Under the pieces are notes generated by a model, which saw only the letters and a list, made by a program, of their open reading frames with translations, did not search any database and had not been told where the DNA came from. A program made the translations under genes and the position numbers. Shown here piece by piece: positions 12,177 to 23,656 of a stretch of 64,000 nt of DNA; the stretch's first letter is position 1, and the number at the start of each line of letters is the position of its first letter. This stretch comes from Margaritispora aquatica (lineage: Eukaryota; Ascomycota; Leotiomycetes; Helotiales; Discinellaceae), in NCBI GenBank assembly GCA_007644065.1, contig VJWN01000015.1, forward strand, positions 666,658 to 730,657, in the 5' to 3' direction.

Positions 12177-13083
12177 AGGCAGCCTTCTCCTAAACTGATG
12201 AAGTGTCCGTCTCAGTCAAGGACGTAATGTCACGTGTGGCAATGTGCTTGCTAGGACTCAGACCTGAACGATGGCTGCAATAATGATTTGGAGATCGAGC
12301 TAGCACAGTCCTGAGAATATCGTTGATGACAAACACAGAAAAACAAATCGGAAAAGTATCGCCAGATATAGACTGTCGTGGTACTCGTAAACGTGATCTG
12401 ATTGCTGGGAGATCGAAGGTAGGGAAGAGACACTAATCCAGATCTGGCGAAACCTTCGCGAGCTGCTTACACACCCCACCTGCGGTTCGCCCTCGCTTGT
12501 TTGGAACATTATTCACAAACTTGTAAAAAACTAGCACAGTTCATCGCATGGCCTTCATAGACTTGATGTAAGTTGTTCCACTTTATGAATGACTAGCGTA
12601 GAATAAAACTAAAGCAAGGATTATCAAGAAGAATTGGTGGTATATTTAAAACAGGGGACATACATGGGATTTGTATTCCTGCGTCTCGGACGAAATTGGA
12701 CGAGCTCCTTCAGACCAATTATGGAAATCGCTTGCAGTTCTGGGGCTACGGTCATTCTCCATCCCCCGATGTCTGTGCTGGCGTTTAAAAGGCGATGTAT
12801 AGAAGACATGAGGTCGCAGTAGTCCAACTCGGGCGAAACATTGCGAGAAATGGATTTACAATCACAACATTTTCTACATGGAGTGTTGGAAATCAATATT
12901 CACACGAACTCAATGTTAATGCTGCCAACTAATGGTCAGAGGTAGCGGACAAAGTATATAACAGAACTACATTCTGCAACATGTCTGCCCCTTTTCAACT
13001 CACCAAGATCTTTCATCTCCATCATCATATCAGATCGAACACTTGTAGCAAATCATCACATTTGAAATACTCACTTGCACACG
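12177..13083. promoter_or_regulatory. Divergent intergenic region
   Basis: It separates the minus-strand Zn2Cys6 gene from the plus-strand glutathione S-transferase and so holds both promoters. The short frames have no family resemblance. No other feature is recognised. Confidence 0.45.
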
Positions 13084-13824
13084 ATGTCATCCGCTCTAAA
13101 GCCAATCAAAGTCTGGGGACAAGGTGGCCCCAATCCCCCCAAGGTCGCATTCTTGCTGGAGTTACTTGGACTTCCTCATGAATTCAACCCAATCACTTAC
13201 GATGATGTTAAGAAGCCAGAGTACCTCGCCGTCAACCCTAATGGCCGCTTGCCAGCAATCCACGATCCAAATACCAACCTCACTTTATGGGAGTCTGGCG
13301 CCATCCTTGAGTATCTCATCGAGGTCTACGACAAAGAGCTAAAGTTCAGCTTTGTCAAAGGAACCGATGACTACTTTTTTGCTAAACAATGGCTCTTCTT
13401 TCAAACTACAGGCCAAGGTCCATACTAGTAAGTTTCTATCCATCACTTCATAGTATTTGACTAATTCTCCCTCAGTGGTCAAGCAGCTTGGTTCTATCTG
13501 TACCATCCAGAACCAATTGACAGCGCGAAGGATCGCTACACCGAAGAAGTCAAGCGTGTCACAGGGGTTCTGGAGAGCTTTCTTGGGCAGCAGAAGGAGA
13601 AGTTTCCAGACACCGATGGTCCCTGGCTTGTCGGGAACAAACTATCTTATGCCGATCTGTCATTTATATCTTGGCAGCAAATTATCGCGATGATCGTGCC
13701 AAAGGAGAAGTATGATGTGGAGAACTTCCCGTTGGTAAAGGCCTGGGTCGAGAAAATGTTGGCAATGCCAGCTGTGAGCAAAGTTTTTGCCGCTGCAGTG
13801 GCTGCCTCAAGGAAGCCTGAGTGA
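13084..13824 (+). CDS. Ure2-like glutathione S-transferase
   Basis: Two exons (13084-13427 and 13476-13824; intron GTAAGT..CCTCAG, splitting a Tyr codon) encode 230 residues. The N-terminal thioredoxin-like domain (residues 5-90) has the fungal Ure2/GST pattern: GPNPPKVAFLLELLGLPHE, VNPNGRLPAI and the glutathione-binding LWESGAILEYLIE. The alpha-helical C-terminal domain has QWLFFQTTGQGPYYGQAAWF followed by GPWLVGNKLSYADLSFISW. Such enzymes conjugate glutathione to electrophiles or reduce peroxides in the cytosol; the actual substrate is unknown. An ATG three codons upstream (13075) is also in frame; 13084 is preferred because it begins closest to the conserved strand. Length is normal for the family and no defect is seen. 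It lies downstream of a divergent Zn2Cys6 regulator, so regulation of this gene by that factor is possible but untested. Confidence 0.9.
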
Positions 13825-15131
13825 GCACAAGATTTGGGAATCGCGATTTTGAGAGAGATGTCGAGATTATCTTTGCGTGGAAGCTTAGAGACGAAGAACA
13901 GATGAGCATAGTCAGCTACATGTCATGCTTCATTCGCCCATTTTGCGATTGTGACTTTCAAACCTGCAATTTCTTTCATGCAATCACAGAGGAATTCTTG
14001 TTTCGTTAAAAATGAGCTTTGTTCTGTGAATGTCACAAAGAACTGTTCCTACATCACTGGGGTGAAACTTTGTAATGCGTGTTGACGGCAGAGTGAGAGA
14101 CACAAGAGACTGGTAAAATGGGGAAAAAGGTTGAAAGTATTGATTGATATTTATACCTTTATCTGAAATGTGGAATAATAGGGCTCTTTGGTACAAGAGG
14201 CTGTCTCAAGCACCATGTGTAAATTCATCAAAGCAACAGATAACAAAGAACTCGAAAAACTAGCTACTTCTAAAGTATATTCGCTGCAACGATCTCGCTT
14301 AACTTGAGAGATAGTTAGCTGATCCAAATAAGATGTGCGATCACCTTTAAGTCCCTTGATAAGCAAATTCTCTCTAAGAGGTCACCGGAAAGGAAGACTA
14401 GCAACCCATCTAAAGACCGAAAGTATTATGTTCTTTCTTTCAATTAGTACTGTCCTTCATTCATATGTTATTTTGGGCCCTTTGACAAGAATATGAAAGA
14501 TTCTTCTATTATCAAGGTCAAGTAACATTGGAACGTTAAGGCAATGACAATTTCAACGCAAATTAGAAGATGAATCAACCACTTTTCAAGTCTCCCCAAT
14601 TGCTGATTTCCACACACGATTTACTGATATAGACTGGAATGTTGACCAAAGCGGCATCTTCGCCGAGCAGGAGTCGAAGTGACTTAAGGATTCAATAGAA
14701 ATCACTTCAATATATATTATTTTACCGGCTAGTGAATCGCGAAGCTTCTTGAATTCCTAAAAACTAGTAAAGAGACTTGCATACTTGAACTCTGGCGTTA
14801 TTCAGATCCGATATTCGCAACTAATGGAGTAAAAGCCACTTTGTAATCCTCTCAAAATCACTTTGGTTTATATCGTAGCCTTTTTGCATTGTATGAACTT
14901 CCCCCGCGCCATCAAACCTACGCAAGTCGTTATCGGAATCAAAGCTCTTCCACAACACAGATCTAAATACAACCTCAAGGCGAAGACAATATCTCAAACG
15001 TTTGTTGTCTCTTGACTCCCTCCCTGCTAGTGACCTTATAACTAACCCATTCCTAAGCGAGACCTCTACACCGCACTCACATCATAGACTTAACAGCAAC
15101 TTCTTCACTTCAACTTTCGGTCGTCGCAAAA
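13825..15131. other. Intergenic, no gene recognised
   Basis: About 1.3 kb without a coding signal. The stretch before 15132 is pyrimidine-rich and resembles a fungal promoter. Confidence 0.45.
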
Positions 15132-15380
15132 ATGATGAAGGATATCTCAGATCAGACTGCGGTCTCCGATGCCGAAGTTGATAAATGGAGCCGCCGTGGT
15201 TTCCATCTTTGGAAATTCGTCACAAATTACGATCGTCTCGCGCACTATAGGCTGGGTCAAAAATGGTACATCAGTCCTTACGCCAAAGATCGCCTCAGGG
15301 ATGTGAAGACTGTGAAGTGTATCTGTCGTCAAGAGCGATTTGTTGAGGAGAGATGCAAGAGCTCCTTGGCAGAGGATTGA
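15132..15380 (+). CDS. Possible small hypothetical protein
   Basis: An 82-codon open frame following a pyrimidine-rich, promoter-like stretch. The predicted product is soluble, charged and without any recognised domain (VDKWSRRGFHLWKFVTNYDR in the middle, three cysteines near the end). There is no signal peptide or membrane segment. It may be a real small gene or chance; a long frame on the opposite strand is equally uncharacterised. Confidence 0.3.
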   Translation: MMKDISDQTAVSDAEVDKWSRRGFHLWKFVTNYDRLAHYRLGQKWYISPYAKDRLRDVKTVKCICRQERFVEERCKSSLAED

Positions 15381-16219
15381 AGGGGCTCTCCAATGGTGGG
15401 CATGGGTGAAGAGCCGCAACTATTGGAGGTGAAAAGTTGCCTGGGAGAACTGCATGAAACGGCTGCTCAGTTGAGGCTGGGACAGTAAGGCTTGGAGTAG
15501 AGTTTGGGTACTGCTCGGAACTAACCTAGAAGTTCGCCAACAGCCGCAGAATGTCTCACTTCTGAGATTATCGAAGCTGAATAAGCCAGTCAAACGATGA
15601 CAATATTGGTTTGGAAAGGAAATACCATTATTTTAAACTTCTACTTGATGCTTATTGTTTTCTTAACCTGTGACCGGAGTTTAAATCTGTTTTTTGCTTA
15701 ATTCATCCATAAAGTCTAATAGAGCACTCGTTGGGATAACTAGATTGCCTCCTGCGATGACTACTAGCTCGCTTGAGTATATACATGATTGAAGAAGTGA
15801 CATCTAAGTAAAAACTTGTGAGTAAAAGAAAAACATCACTCTGGTCTTGTTACGTATTGTGGGTAATGATTCGCATAAACAAAGGGGGCTTTGACAAAAG
15901 CAAGACCGCTTAGTTGATGGTAGCACTTCCGCACTCTAGTGCGGGTAAGCGAGCGTCTTCGGCCCTAAGCGTCTTGCTATTCATTCCCTTTGATTTGTCG
16001 GAAGGAAGGCGGCATCTCCAGGAGTGAAACAAAGATCCCGGTCTTGTTGGTTTTCTTTTTCCGAGCGATCTCCTTTCTCCGTATACCCCTGAAGTTCGTA
16101 TTTTCTTAAGCGAGTACCTCCCAGCCACAACCAACTTAACACCTGCGACGTTGTCTCATTCCCAGTTCTCATCCCTTTCCAACACTCCCGTCCCTCTGCA
16201 TCACCCCAATTCATCCGAC
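15381..16219. other. Intergenic, no gene recognised
   Basis: No supportable gene. Positions from about 16060 to 16219 are probably promoter and leader of the Dabb-domain gene. Confidence 0.45.
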
Positions 16220-16786
16220 ATGGCGATACAAGTACAAGGACTCAAATTCGGTCTCTTAGGTGTGATGGTGTTTGGGCTGATGCTATTGATGCTCTTACCA
16301 TCTGACCAGAGCAGTGCCAAGAAGGAACAGAAATGGCGTGCGCCGGGAGTTACCCATCTCGTGACGTTCGAGTTCAGACAGAATGCAACTTTGGCGCAGA
16401 TAAACAGGGTGAGTTTCTTTGTGGTGTTTACATCGATTGTGTAATAGGAAGTCTGACTAAATCGCGTGCAGGTTTGTCTGGAGATGGTTGAGTTGAAGGA
16501 CAATTGCTTCAGACCGAATACACAGGTACCGTACATGCTTTCGGCAACTGGAGGAAGAAGCAACAGCAGAGAAGGCTTGACGGTAGGTTCGAGAGACACC
16601 TTGCGAGGGTAATACTAAACTTTGTGCTAGAACGGCAAGACTCATGCATTTGTGATGCAATTTGAAAATGTCGAAGATCGTGATTATTATGTGGAAAAGG
16701 ATCCTGCGCATCAAAGTTTCCTTAGTAGTTTGGGACCTGTCATTGCGAGTGCTCAAGTCATTGACTTTGTTTCTGGTGTCTTTTGA
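16220..16786 (+). CDS. Small Dabb-domain (stress-responsive A/B barrel) protein with N-terminal membrane anchor
   Basis: Three exons (16220-16408, 16472-16582, 16631-16786; introns of 63 and 48 nt) encode about 151 residues. Residues 8-27 (KFGLLGVMVFGLMLLMLLP) form a strong hydrophobic anchor or signal. The rest follows the Dabb pattern: THLVTFEFRQNATLAQINR at the start, then EGLTNGKTHAFVMQFENVED with RDYYVEKDPAHQSFL and a final AQVIDFVSGVF. Dabb domains are small dimeric alpha/beta barrels found in stress-induced proteins and some polyketide-cyclase-like enzymes; no catalytic role can be assigned here. The membrane segment is unusual for this mostly cytosolic family. All exon phases fit, which supports the model. 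Confidence 0.8.
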
Positions 16787-18037
16787 AGATTGGACGTAAG
16801 GCATTGTAGGCATATTGGCGAGGAGAGAATGAGAGATCAAGTATATCACCAAGAAATTGCTCTGACCAATAAATAGTATTGGCTGCCAAGCTGCGAAGAT
16901 CATTTGCATCCGTTTACATACAAAGAACTTTGGTAGTAAATTCAAAGTCTTTTTGTTTTAACCAACTTATCATCTGGTTTTAGTCAAACACGAGAAGGTA
17001 GTGATGGCAGTTGCGTTGTTTTACTGCCTCCTCTATGTGCTTTCGCGAAATTACACTCTAGGTATATCCTTTGGAGTAATTGGGTGAATAGTATCGACGC
17101 AAATCTGCAATTTGAGATCATTTTTAGCGTTTTATGTATTTATAGGGTATAATTTATTGTAAACTAGGGGCTTAAGCTGATGCTACCTACATCCTTTAAC
17201 GTGCTCGACTGAACGCGGTGATCTGAAATCTAATCCCATAATGTGCTAAACATTCACAGTCATTTTGACGTGCCACATACTGGAACTTGAACGCATATCT
17301 CGCTTACTCTTGAACCTCAATAGTGGTAGTGGTTCATAAACGAAGCTAGATGTACGGCAACCGCCCTGTCTAGGGCTGCAATCCGATATTAGATATAGCT
17401 GCACCACTTGACATACCTTATACGCGTTGAAGAATTAGATAGGAGGCCAAATTGACATCTGATAATGTATCAAAGATTTGGACACATTATTAAAGTAATA
17501 TTTAAACAAGAACGGCCATATAAACAAAAGCATATTGGGCATTCTTATATATATCGTTTCATATAGATACTATTGGATGCTAAAAATGACTGCCAATCTC
17601 AATATGTCTTGTACATCTCCAAACATATGGTTTTTGGACCGAAGTGAATGTCCCTAAACTTTTGATACATTATCAAGCTGGACATCCATGTGAGAGAGGT
17701 CGTTCTGTACATGGAATCAAATATCGTATTGCCGAGTACTTACTGCATTGGCAGCGCTTTTTGGACCAAGAAAAAAAAAACCTGGATACACCGGGATATT
17801 CAAAAGGCACGCCTGAGAATGTGTCAGAACTTTTCATACATTCTTAGTAGGGAATTTCAACCATGGCGGTGATGGATCATTTCCACTTTATTTGTGGATC
17901 CAGTCACATGATAGCTGGATCGCGCTAAGGCGCCGCGTCAAGCAGTCGGTCGCCTAGCGCATTTGGGACCTGGATATCATAGCCTCAAAGTGCTTAACAA
18001 TTGAACACATTCACAATCAGACCAAACCGACCTCACC
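16787..18037. other. Intergenic with MITE-like repeats; RPN12 promoter
   Basis: No gene is supported. It contains the inverted-repeat element described separately (17451-17850). The last 100-150 bases are the RPN12 promoter, with GC-rich imperfect palindromes around 17925-17965. Confidence 0.5.
17451..17850. repeat. MITE-like relic with inverted-repeat arms
   Basis: A perfect 15-bp inverted repeat (TGATAATGTATCAAA at 17460-17474; its reverse complement at 17661-17675) lies inside longer imperfect arms of about 35 bp (17451-17485 and 17650-17685), separated by AT-rich sequence. The right arm with its leading TTTTTGGACC.AAG (17631-17644) is repeated in degraded direct orientation at 17757-17847. 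This looks like a non-autonomous DNA-transposon remnant with a duplicated end. No transposase frame is present. Confidence 0.5.
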
Positions 18038-18905
18038 ATGGCAGAACGCGACCTCCAGGAAGTCCTACGAAAGCTGAAATCGAGCACTTCCTACCCTGAG
18101 CAGTCATCCCTCCTCTCCAAGGCCAAAATCGGTCTATTGAAGCTCAAAGCCCTCACTCCGCTCCCCACCACACCCTCCAGCGTTCTTGTCCTCGCCCGCG
18201 AGGTTTTCGAGCAAGGTGCCCTGATCTCCATCCGCGCAAAGGATCCAGCTGCCTTCACGCGTTTTGTGCACCAGCTCACACCGTTCTATGAGCTTCCTTC
18301 GGAACGTCTGTCCCCTTCGCCTGCCGCCAAGAACAAGATCACAGGCTTGTATCTGCTATTGCTGCTGACACAGGGTGATTATGCGGGATTTCATACTGAA
18401 CTCGAGGGCCTGGAGTTGAGGCAGGGACGTGAGGGCAAGGTTGAGGACGATAAGTTTCTGGGATACCCCATAAAGCTCGAGAGATGGTTGATGGAGGGAA
18501 GCTATGATCTAGTCTGGAAGGCAATGGCTAGCAATGATGTGCCCAGCCCAGAGTATGGTGTCTTCAGCGAGGTAAGATCTCCTTATTTACCCTACATTCT
18601 ATGACAAACTAACGCCAAACTCGCAGATTCTGACCTCACAGATCCGTGCTGAGATCGCCACTTGCAGCGAAACCGCCTACCCATCCCTCCCTATCTCATC
18701 AACAAAGAATCTTCTGTTCCTCGATAGCGAAGGAGCTGTTGTTCAGTTTGCACAGAGCAGAGGCTGGTTGATCAGAGATGGTCGGATCTATTTCCCCAAC
18801 CAGAGTCTCAAGGCTGTCGACGAGCAGGGCAACGAGAAGGAGCTCAGTCAGACAGCTATTGAGAACACGCTGGGTTATGCACGAGAGCTTGAGACGATTG
18901 TATGA
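18038..18905 (+). CDS. RPN12: 26S proteasome regulatory lid subunit RPN12
   Basis: Two exons (18038-18571 and 18627-18905; 55-nt intron) encode 270 residues. The protein follows the Rpn12/PSMD8 pattern: an N-terminal helical region (LRKLKSSTSYPEQSSLLSKA, ILAREVFE-like helix), then KNKITGLYLLLLLTQGDYAG, KLERWLMEGSYDLVWKAM, and a C-terminal CSN8/PSMD8/eIF3K-type PCI winged helix (IRAEIATCSETAYPSLPIS, LLFLDSEGAVVQFAQSRGW, GRIYFP). Rpn12 is the last subunit added during assembly of the proteasome lid and acts in nucleus and cytosol. Length matches the family. The start is the first ATG after a GC-rich promoter-like stretch. It is convergent with the coatomer alpha gene; another lid subunit, RPN3, lies about 35 kb away. 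Confidence 0.93.
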
Positions 18906-19268
18906 ACATGGAGACTGGTTCTAAGACATGGACAGGAGGAGAGAGCATGTGTTTCCTCTCTAGGGTGACTTGAGAGAGTCAATTTGAGGACTTTAGGCAG
19001 GACATCGGGCATACGAAAGCGAGCGATGCTACTTGTATTTTAGACATGGTGGCGCTCAGGCGTACTTCCAAAAGTGATCAACGTGGTGGATTGCTTATGA
19101 CATGGATTCTGCTGCTCTCTATCTGAATGCAGCTACCAAATTCCAATCAATTACTCCTTACATGCAACTGAGTGAAGCAGTAGCCTAATCACTATGGTCT
19201 ACTTTTCCCCGAACTCCATTTTCGTGCCTGTCCCACAGAACACTCTACCACCAAGGAAGCCTCTACTA
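18906..19268. other. Convergent 3' flanks of RPN12 and coatomer alpha
   Basis: A 363-bp gap between two converging genes, presumably holding both 3' UTRs and polyadenylation signals. Nothing else is visible. Confidence 0.6.
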
Positions 19269-22200
19269 TCACGCAAGCAGCTTCAACCCACTGCCGTTCT
19301 TGCCGACCTCACAAACGCCACAAACCGTGCAAACGGTACCCTTGTACTTCGTCTGATACTTACTTCCATCGAAAGCACATACTTCAAATGACGAGCCTGA
19401 GTATATCGGTGTATGAGATGCAGCACAGATGTCAAACTCAGCAAACTGATCAAATTCAATCTCGTGAGCATCACTTGGATTGCGTTCACAAGAGGCCTTG
19501 ATCTTTCGAGCCTTGAAATATGGTTAGCAAACATCAACAACGTGGGAGGAAGTAATCTTCTTACCTGTTCAAGCATCTTAGCTGCTCCTTGGTTTGCCAG
19601 TATCCTGTTGGCAAAGCTCAAAGCAGAATTGAGATTCTTGTTTTGATACGACAACTTCATAGCACTGATCAGTGCGATCTGCCTGTGAGGCACTTCCAAT
19701 TTGGGTATTGTGAAGTAGGCAGAAAGTTCTAGGCTACGCTTGAGCTTTTGAGGAGACTTGCTAATTTCATCGTCACTGCCAAGGCCACGACGCGCAAGTT
19801 CAATCGCCATTGCAATCTTGTACTCGCGGGCAGTTATGATTAGCTTCTTCGCCTCTTCAACTTCGGAAGCAGTGGCCACTGCGTTGACTAATAGAGCATG
19901 AAGGATACCCTCGAAGATTGTTTCGCCATCTTGAAGCTTGTTGGTTCGCATAGCAGTGTATCCCTTCTGCAAGTCGTTTGTAGCCAGTGACTCGATATCA
20001 CGTGGAATGATAGGAAGAACCTTTCTAGGATCAGTCTCGTCGACATTTCGCCGGATGTAGTTGATAATCGGTGGAAGGGCTGCAGAGGCAGGCAGGTAGG
20101 TTTTGGTAGTCTCGTAGATCTCCAAGAATCGAGGTTTCAGTGGTGCAAAATTGACTGCACCTAACTGTCTGTTGAGTAATTGCATAGCGGTCTCAAAAGA
20201 ACCACCTGCAACGTGATCTGCTGCAACTGGAGAATTGCGAGACCATAAATCTGCCTCACTGCTTCCAGCACCAGCTTCTGCACTATCCACATTCACAAAA
20301 TCACTTTCAACCTCCGGCACAATGTCGTCACCCATGTCCCAGCCAGCGGCATCCTCATCATCATCAACTTCGAGAAGAGCACCGTTCTTCTTAGCACTCT
20401 CGTCTTCTCCAGCATCATCAAAACCGAAGCCATTGCTCGTTGCCGCGGCTGGCGTATCCTCCAAAGACAATCCCTCGACTTGACCGAGCAGTGCCTTTTC
20501 GAAGAAGGATTGTGATGTGGCCTTGGTCGGCCAATTAGCCTTGAATGTAGATACGATTGGCTTGGGAAGCGTCAAAGGCGATCCGATGTTGGGTAGGGTA
20601 ATTTCATCTTCAGTAAGTCCTGTTGCTTCCAAAATCGACTCGCATTCCTCAGTCAGTCCATGAGATTTTGCAGTCATGTAGGCTAAGGGATAAAGGTCGA
20701 TTTCTTTGAACATAGCTATCCGATCCTGAACGTCACCTAAATACAAGGCATTCTGGAATCGAGCGGTAAAGTCACCACGATGTTCGGCGATCTTCGCCAT
20801 GCGAGAAAGTTTAGCCTCGTCACCAGTGACCAAGTAGAGAAATGAGAGTTTGTCAAATTGTCTCCCCTTTTGGTAGGTCAATTCAACGATCTGGTGATTT
20901 CCGTGAGCGAGAGCCTCTGCAGTGAGCCGCGACCAAAGCTTTGGTCGGTCTAACTGCTTCGCCATCTCTACTGCCACATCAAGATTGCCACACTCAATAG
21001 CAAGCTCAAATCTTGTTTGTGGGTCTTGAACAAATTGCAATGCAATCTCTGGGTACCCCTTCTTTTGCAAGTACGAAATGATGCTTTGACCAACAAGACT
21101 GGAATTCTTGATAATCTGTAACATCTCTTCGTAGTTACGCTTAACAAGAGCAAGCTTGAAGCGATACTCAGTTGGGTCAATGTTCAAAATCTTTGGCTTT
21201 GCATTTCGATCCAGACAATATACCGCTCGTGCCTTGACGCGCACCAAGTAAACAGTTTGATCTAGAGTGCGGACAATGCCATTGTCGCCGTTGAGCAGAG
21301 TATACTTGATGTGATTGAGAGTAGAGTAGAGGAGGACGCCTGCATCATCCCAGGTTGCGCTCTTGATTCTAATGGTCTCGTGAAGAGTGCTGACCTGTTC
21401 GAGTGTCTTGGTAACGATAGTGACATTATGCTTACTCAACAAGGCGGCGTAGAGCCCGTCGTTCGACCAAACAACATACTTGACACCACTAACAGCAAGT
21501 TCCGCCAAAGATTTTTTCTGTTGAATATCATAGAGGTGCACGGCAGTGGGGGTGATTAAGAGAAGGTTACCAGTTCCACCAAAGTAAATATCTGTTGTGC
21601 CTGTGGGGGGTTTGATAGTTTTCGTAGTTGAGTTTGATAAATCTTTGATGTCAATCTGTTGGCTACCAGCATTGAAGACAGCAAAGCGATTCCGGGCGAC
21701 AAACACAGCGGAAGTTCCTTGGCCACGCTTAGTGTCTGTGACATCGACAGCACCATCCCTTGGAAGGTTGATCAACTCATAAGAACCACCCTCCGCAGGA
21801 GACGTAACAAGAATTGCGCGTTCTGCTGGGTTGAAGGACAACGACCGGGGAGGTACCCATGGGCTGCCGAGTTTCTTCAATGTTAAGAGTGTGGGACTCT
21901 CAACATTTTTCTGGAAATCATAAGATCGAACGTTCTTGTCCTTTGTGATGAAGAATAGATTATTCTGGTAGAATGCTGAAGCAGGCCGCTCTCGTTCTAG
22001 TTTGAAAACCATGACTCCATTATCGTGACCAGCGGCGAAAAGGTTTATCTCTGGATGAGCAGCGATGACCCAGAACCTGTCATTTTCTCGCTTGAATGAC
22101 TGTACAGACGTCCTCTTATTTAGGTCCCACACTCGAATCGTTTTATCCTCACCAACTGATAGAATCAGATCTTGATGGGGGTGAAATAGACAGCCTGATG

Positions 22201-23101
22201 CGTTTTGAAAGTGGCCTCGACATGTATCCACCTCCCATGCCTTAGTTTCACTCATCCTCCACAATTTGACCAGCCTGTCGTCTCCGGCAGACACAATAAG
22301 AGGTAGTGTTGGATGGAATGCGACCCAGTTCACACCTCTGTCGTGTCCTTCCAGGACAAATTTCACAACTGCATCAGTATTTCCAAACATGTCAGCCTGG
22401 TTCTGGTTTCCTCTGGACATCTGATCCTCAAAAGTCATTGATGTAGGAGCTGAGTGCTTCTTCCTAAGGCCTGAAATATCCCATACACGGACCGATTGAT
22501 CGAGAGAGGCTGAGACTACCAAGTCATCCTTGGGATGGAATTGGGCGCACATTGTATAGTGGTTGTGTCCTGTCATTGTGCAAATCAATGATCTGTTCTG
22601 CCAGTTCCAGATTCGAATAGTTTGGTCGTCGGAACTGGATATAATCCATGGCAGCTCGTGATGGAAGAAGACAGTTCGAACATAATCCAAGTGCCCGTTT
22701 AGGGTGAACAGACACCTGCGAGTCTGGTATGACCAGACTTTGATCTTGTAATCATCACCGCCTGAAACGAAGAGGGGTTGTGTCTTGTGGAAGTCAATTC
22801 CTCGAACGGGACCATCGTGCTCCTCAAACCTGTCAATCAAAGTGCCCATACGGTAATCCCATAGCTGAATAGTTGACGAATGTAGGGAAACTAGAATCCA
22901 TGGTCTGCAAAATAATTAGCAATGTTGCGCCTAGGTACATTGCGGGGCGGACCTTTTTGGATGGAATGCGATTCCTTTTGCCCTTGAGGACTTGGACTCG
23001 AACTGCAATTTGTTTAGTAAGTTTTTGAATACTCAGATGATAGTAATGCGACTTTGGTATACCTTTGTGAGCATATTAGGAGAAGATGAGGAGGAAGCCA
23101 T
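19269..23101 (-). CDS. COP1: Coatomer subunit alpha (COPI)
   Basis: Four minus-strand exons (23063-23101, 22953-23002, 19565-22904, 19269-19511) encode 1,223 residues. The N-terminus (MASSSSSPNMLTKFESKS, then KGIAFHPKRPWILVSLHSS) matches alpha-COP orthologues. Residues about 10-310 hold WD40 repeats (IRIWNW, VRVWDI, VKLWRM, IRVWDL). The COPI WD-associated region follows to about residue 770, then an acidic linker (DDDEDAAGWDMGDD), then the COPI C-terminal domain. The last exon restores the Cys-rich end (FDICAASHTPIYSG, CTVCGVCEVG). Alpha-COP is part of the COPI coat that carries KKxx cargo from Golgi to ER. Reading through the last intron instead of splicing gives a frame with no family resemblance, so the splice is well supported. 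It is head-to-head with the UGGT gene. Confidence 0.95.
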
Positions 23102-23656
23102 CTTTACGGTTTCCACGGTGTCCACGAGGGGTGAGGCGGCCTATTCTTCTCGCATCAAGGCTGGGGGGTTGTGGCCAAATTTGTTCCCTCGTATCTAAGG
23201 TCCTGGTCACAGCGAGAATGTCAATTAATAGTGTTTTGCTGTATTCAAAACCAGAATGTGGAATAATGTGAAGTCGGTAACAGCGACGTTGCGATTTGTG
23301 GCCGGATCTCAACATCAGCCTCAGGCATCCATGCCTGGGTGAGCTCCCTTGAAGCTTCAAAGTTAGGGGATTGGCAAGGTGGCCCCAAGCATGACTGCGA
23401 TAGGTAGCTTTAGGGAATGTTCGTATTTGATTCAACAATGTCCTAATAGTTCCCACACACTGCAAACCTGAACTACCCAAGATATTATGTCTTCAATCGT
23501 TAAAGCGAGATAATTCCTGTTCACTCTCTTCCGCTGGCGGATTGTCGAATTGTTTATTTTCTGCTGCATCACGAACTTGTTTGACTGCCTGAACATTGAG
23601 TATCCAACACCTTCAATCCTCTACTCTACCAGTGGGAACCTCAAATCAACCACAAG
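23102..23656. promoter_or_regulatory. Bidirectional promoter between coatomer alpha and UGGT
   Basis: 555 bp separate the two divergent start codons. Short frames in it have no resemblance to known proteins. I did not find a clear unfolded-protein-response element by eye. Confidence 0.55.

Noticed and set aside
16457..16945. Minus-strand 162-codon frame
   Set aside because: It lies antisense to two exons of the Dabb-domain gene, which splices cleanly in phase.
19283..19564. Read-through C-terminus of coatomer alpha without the last intron
   Set aside because: The spliced version restores the Cys-rich terminal segment expected for alpha-COP; the read-through sequence has no family resemblance.
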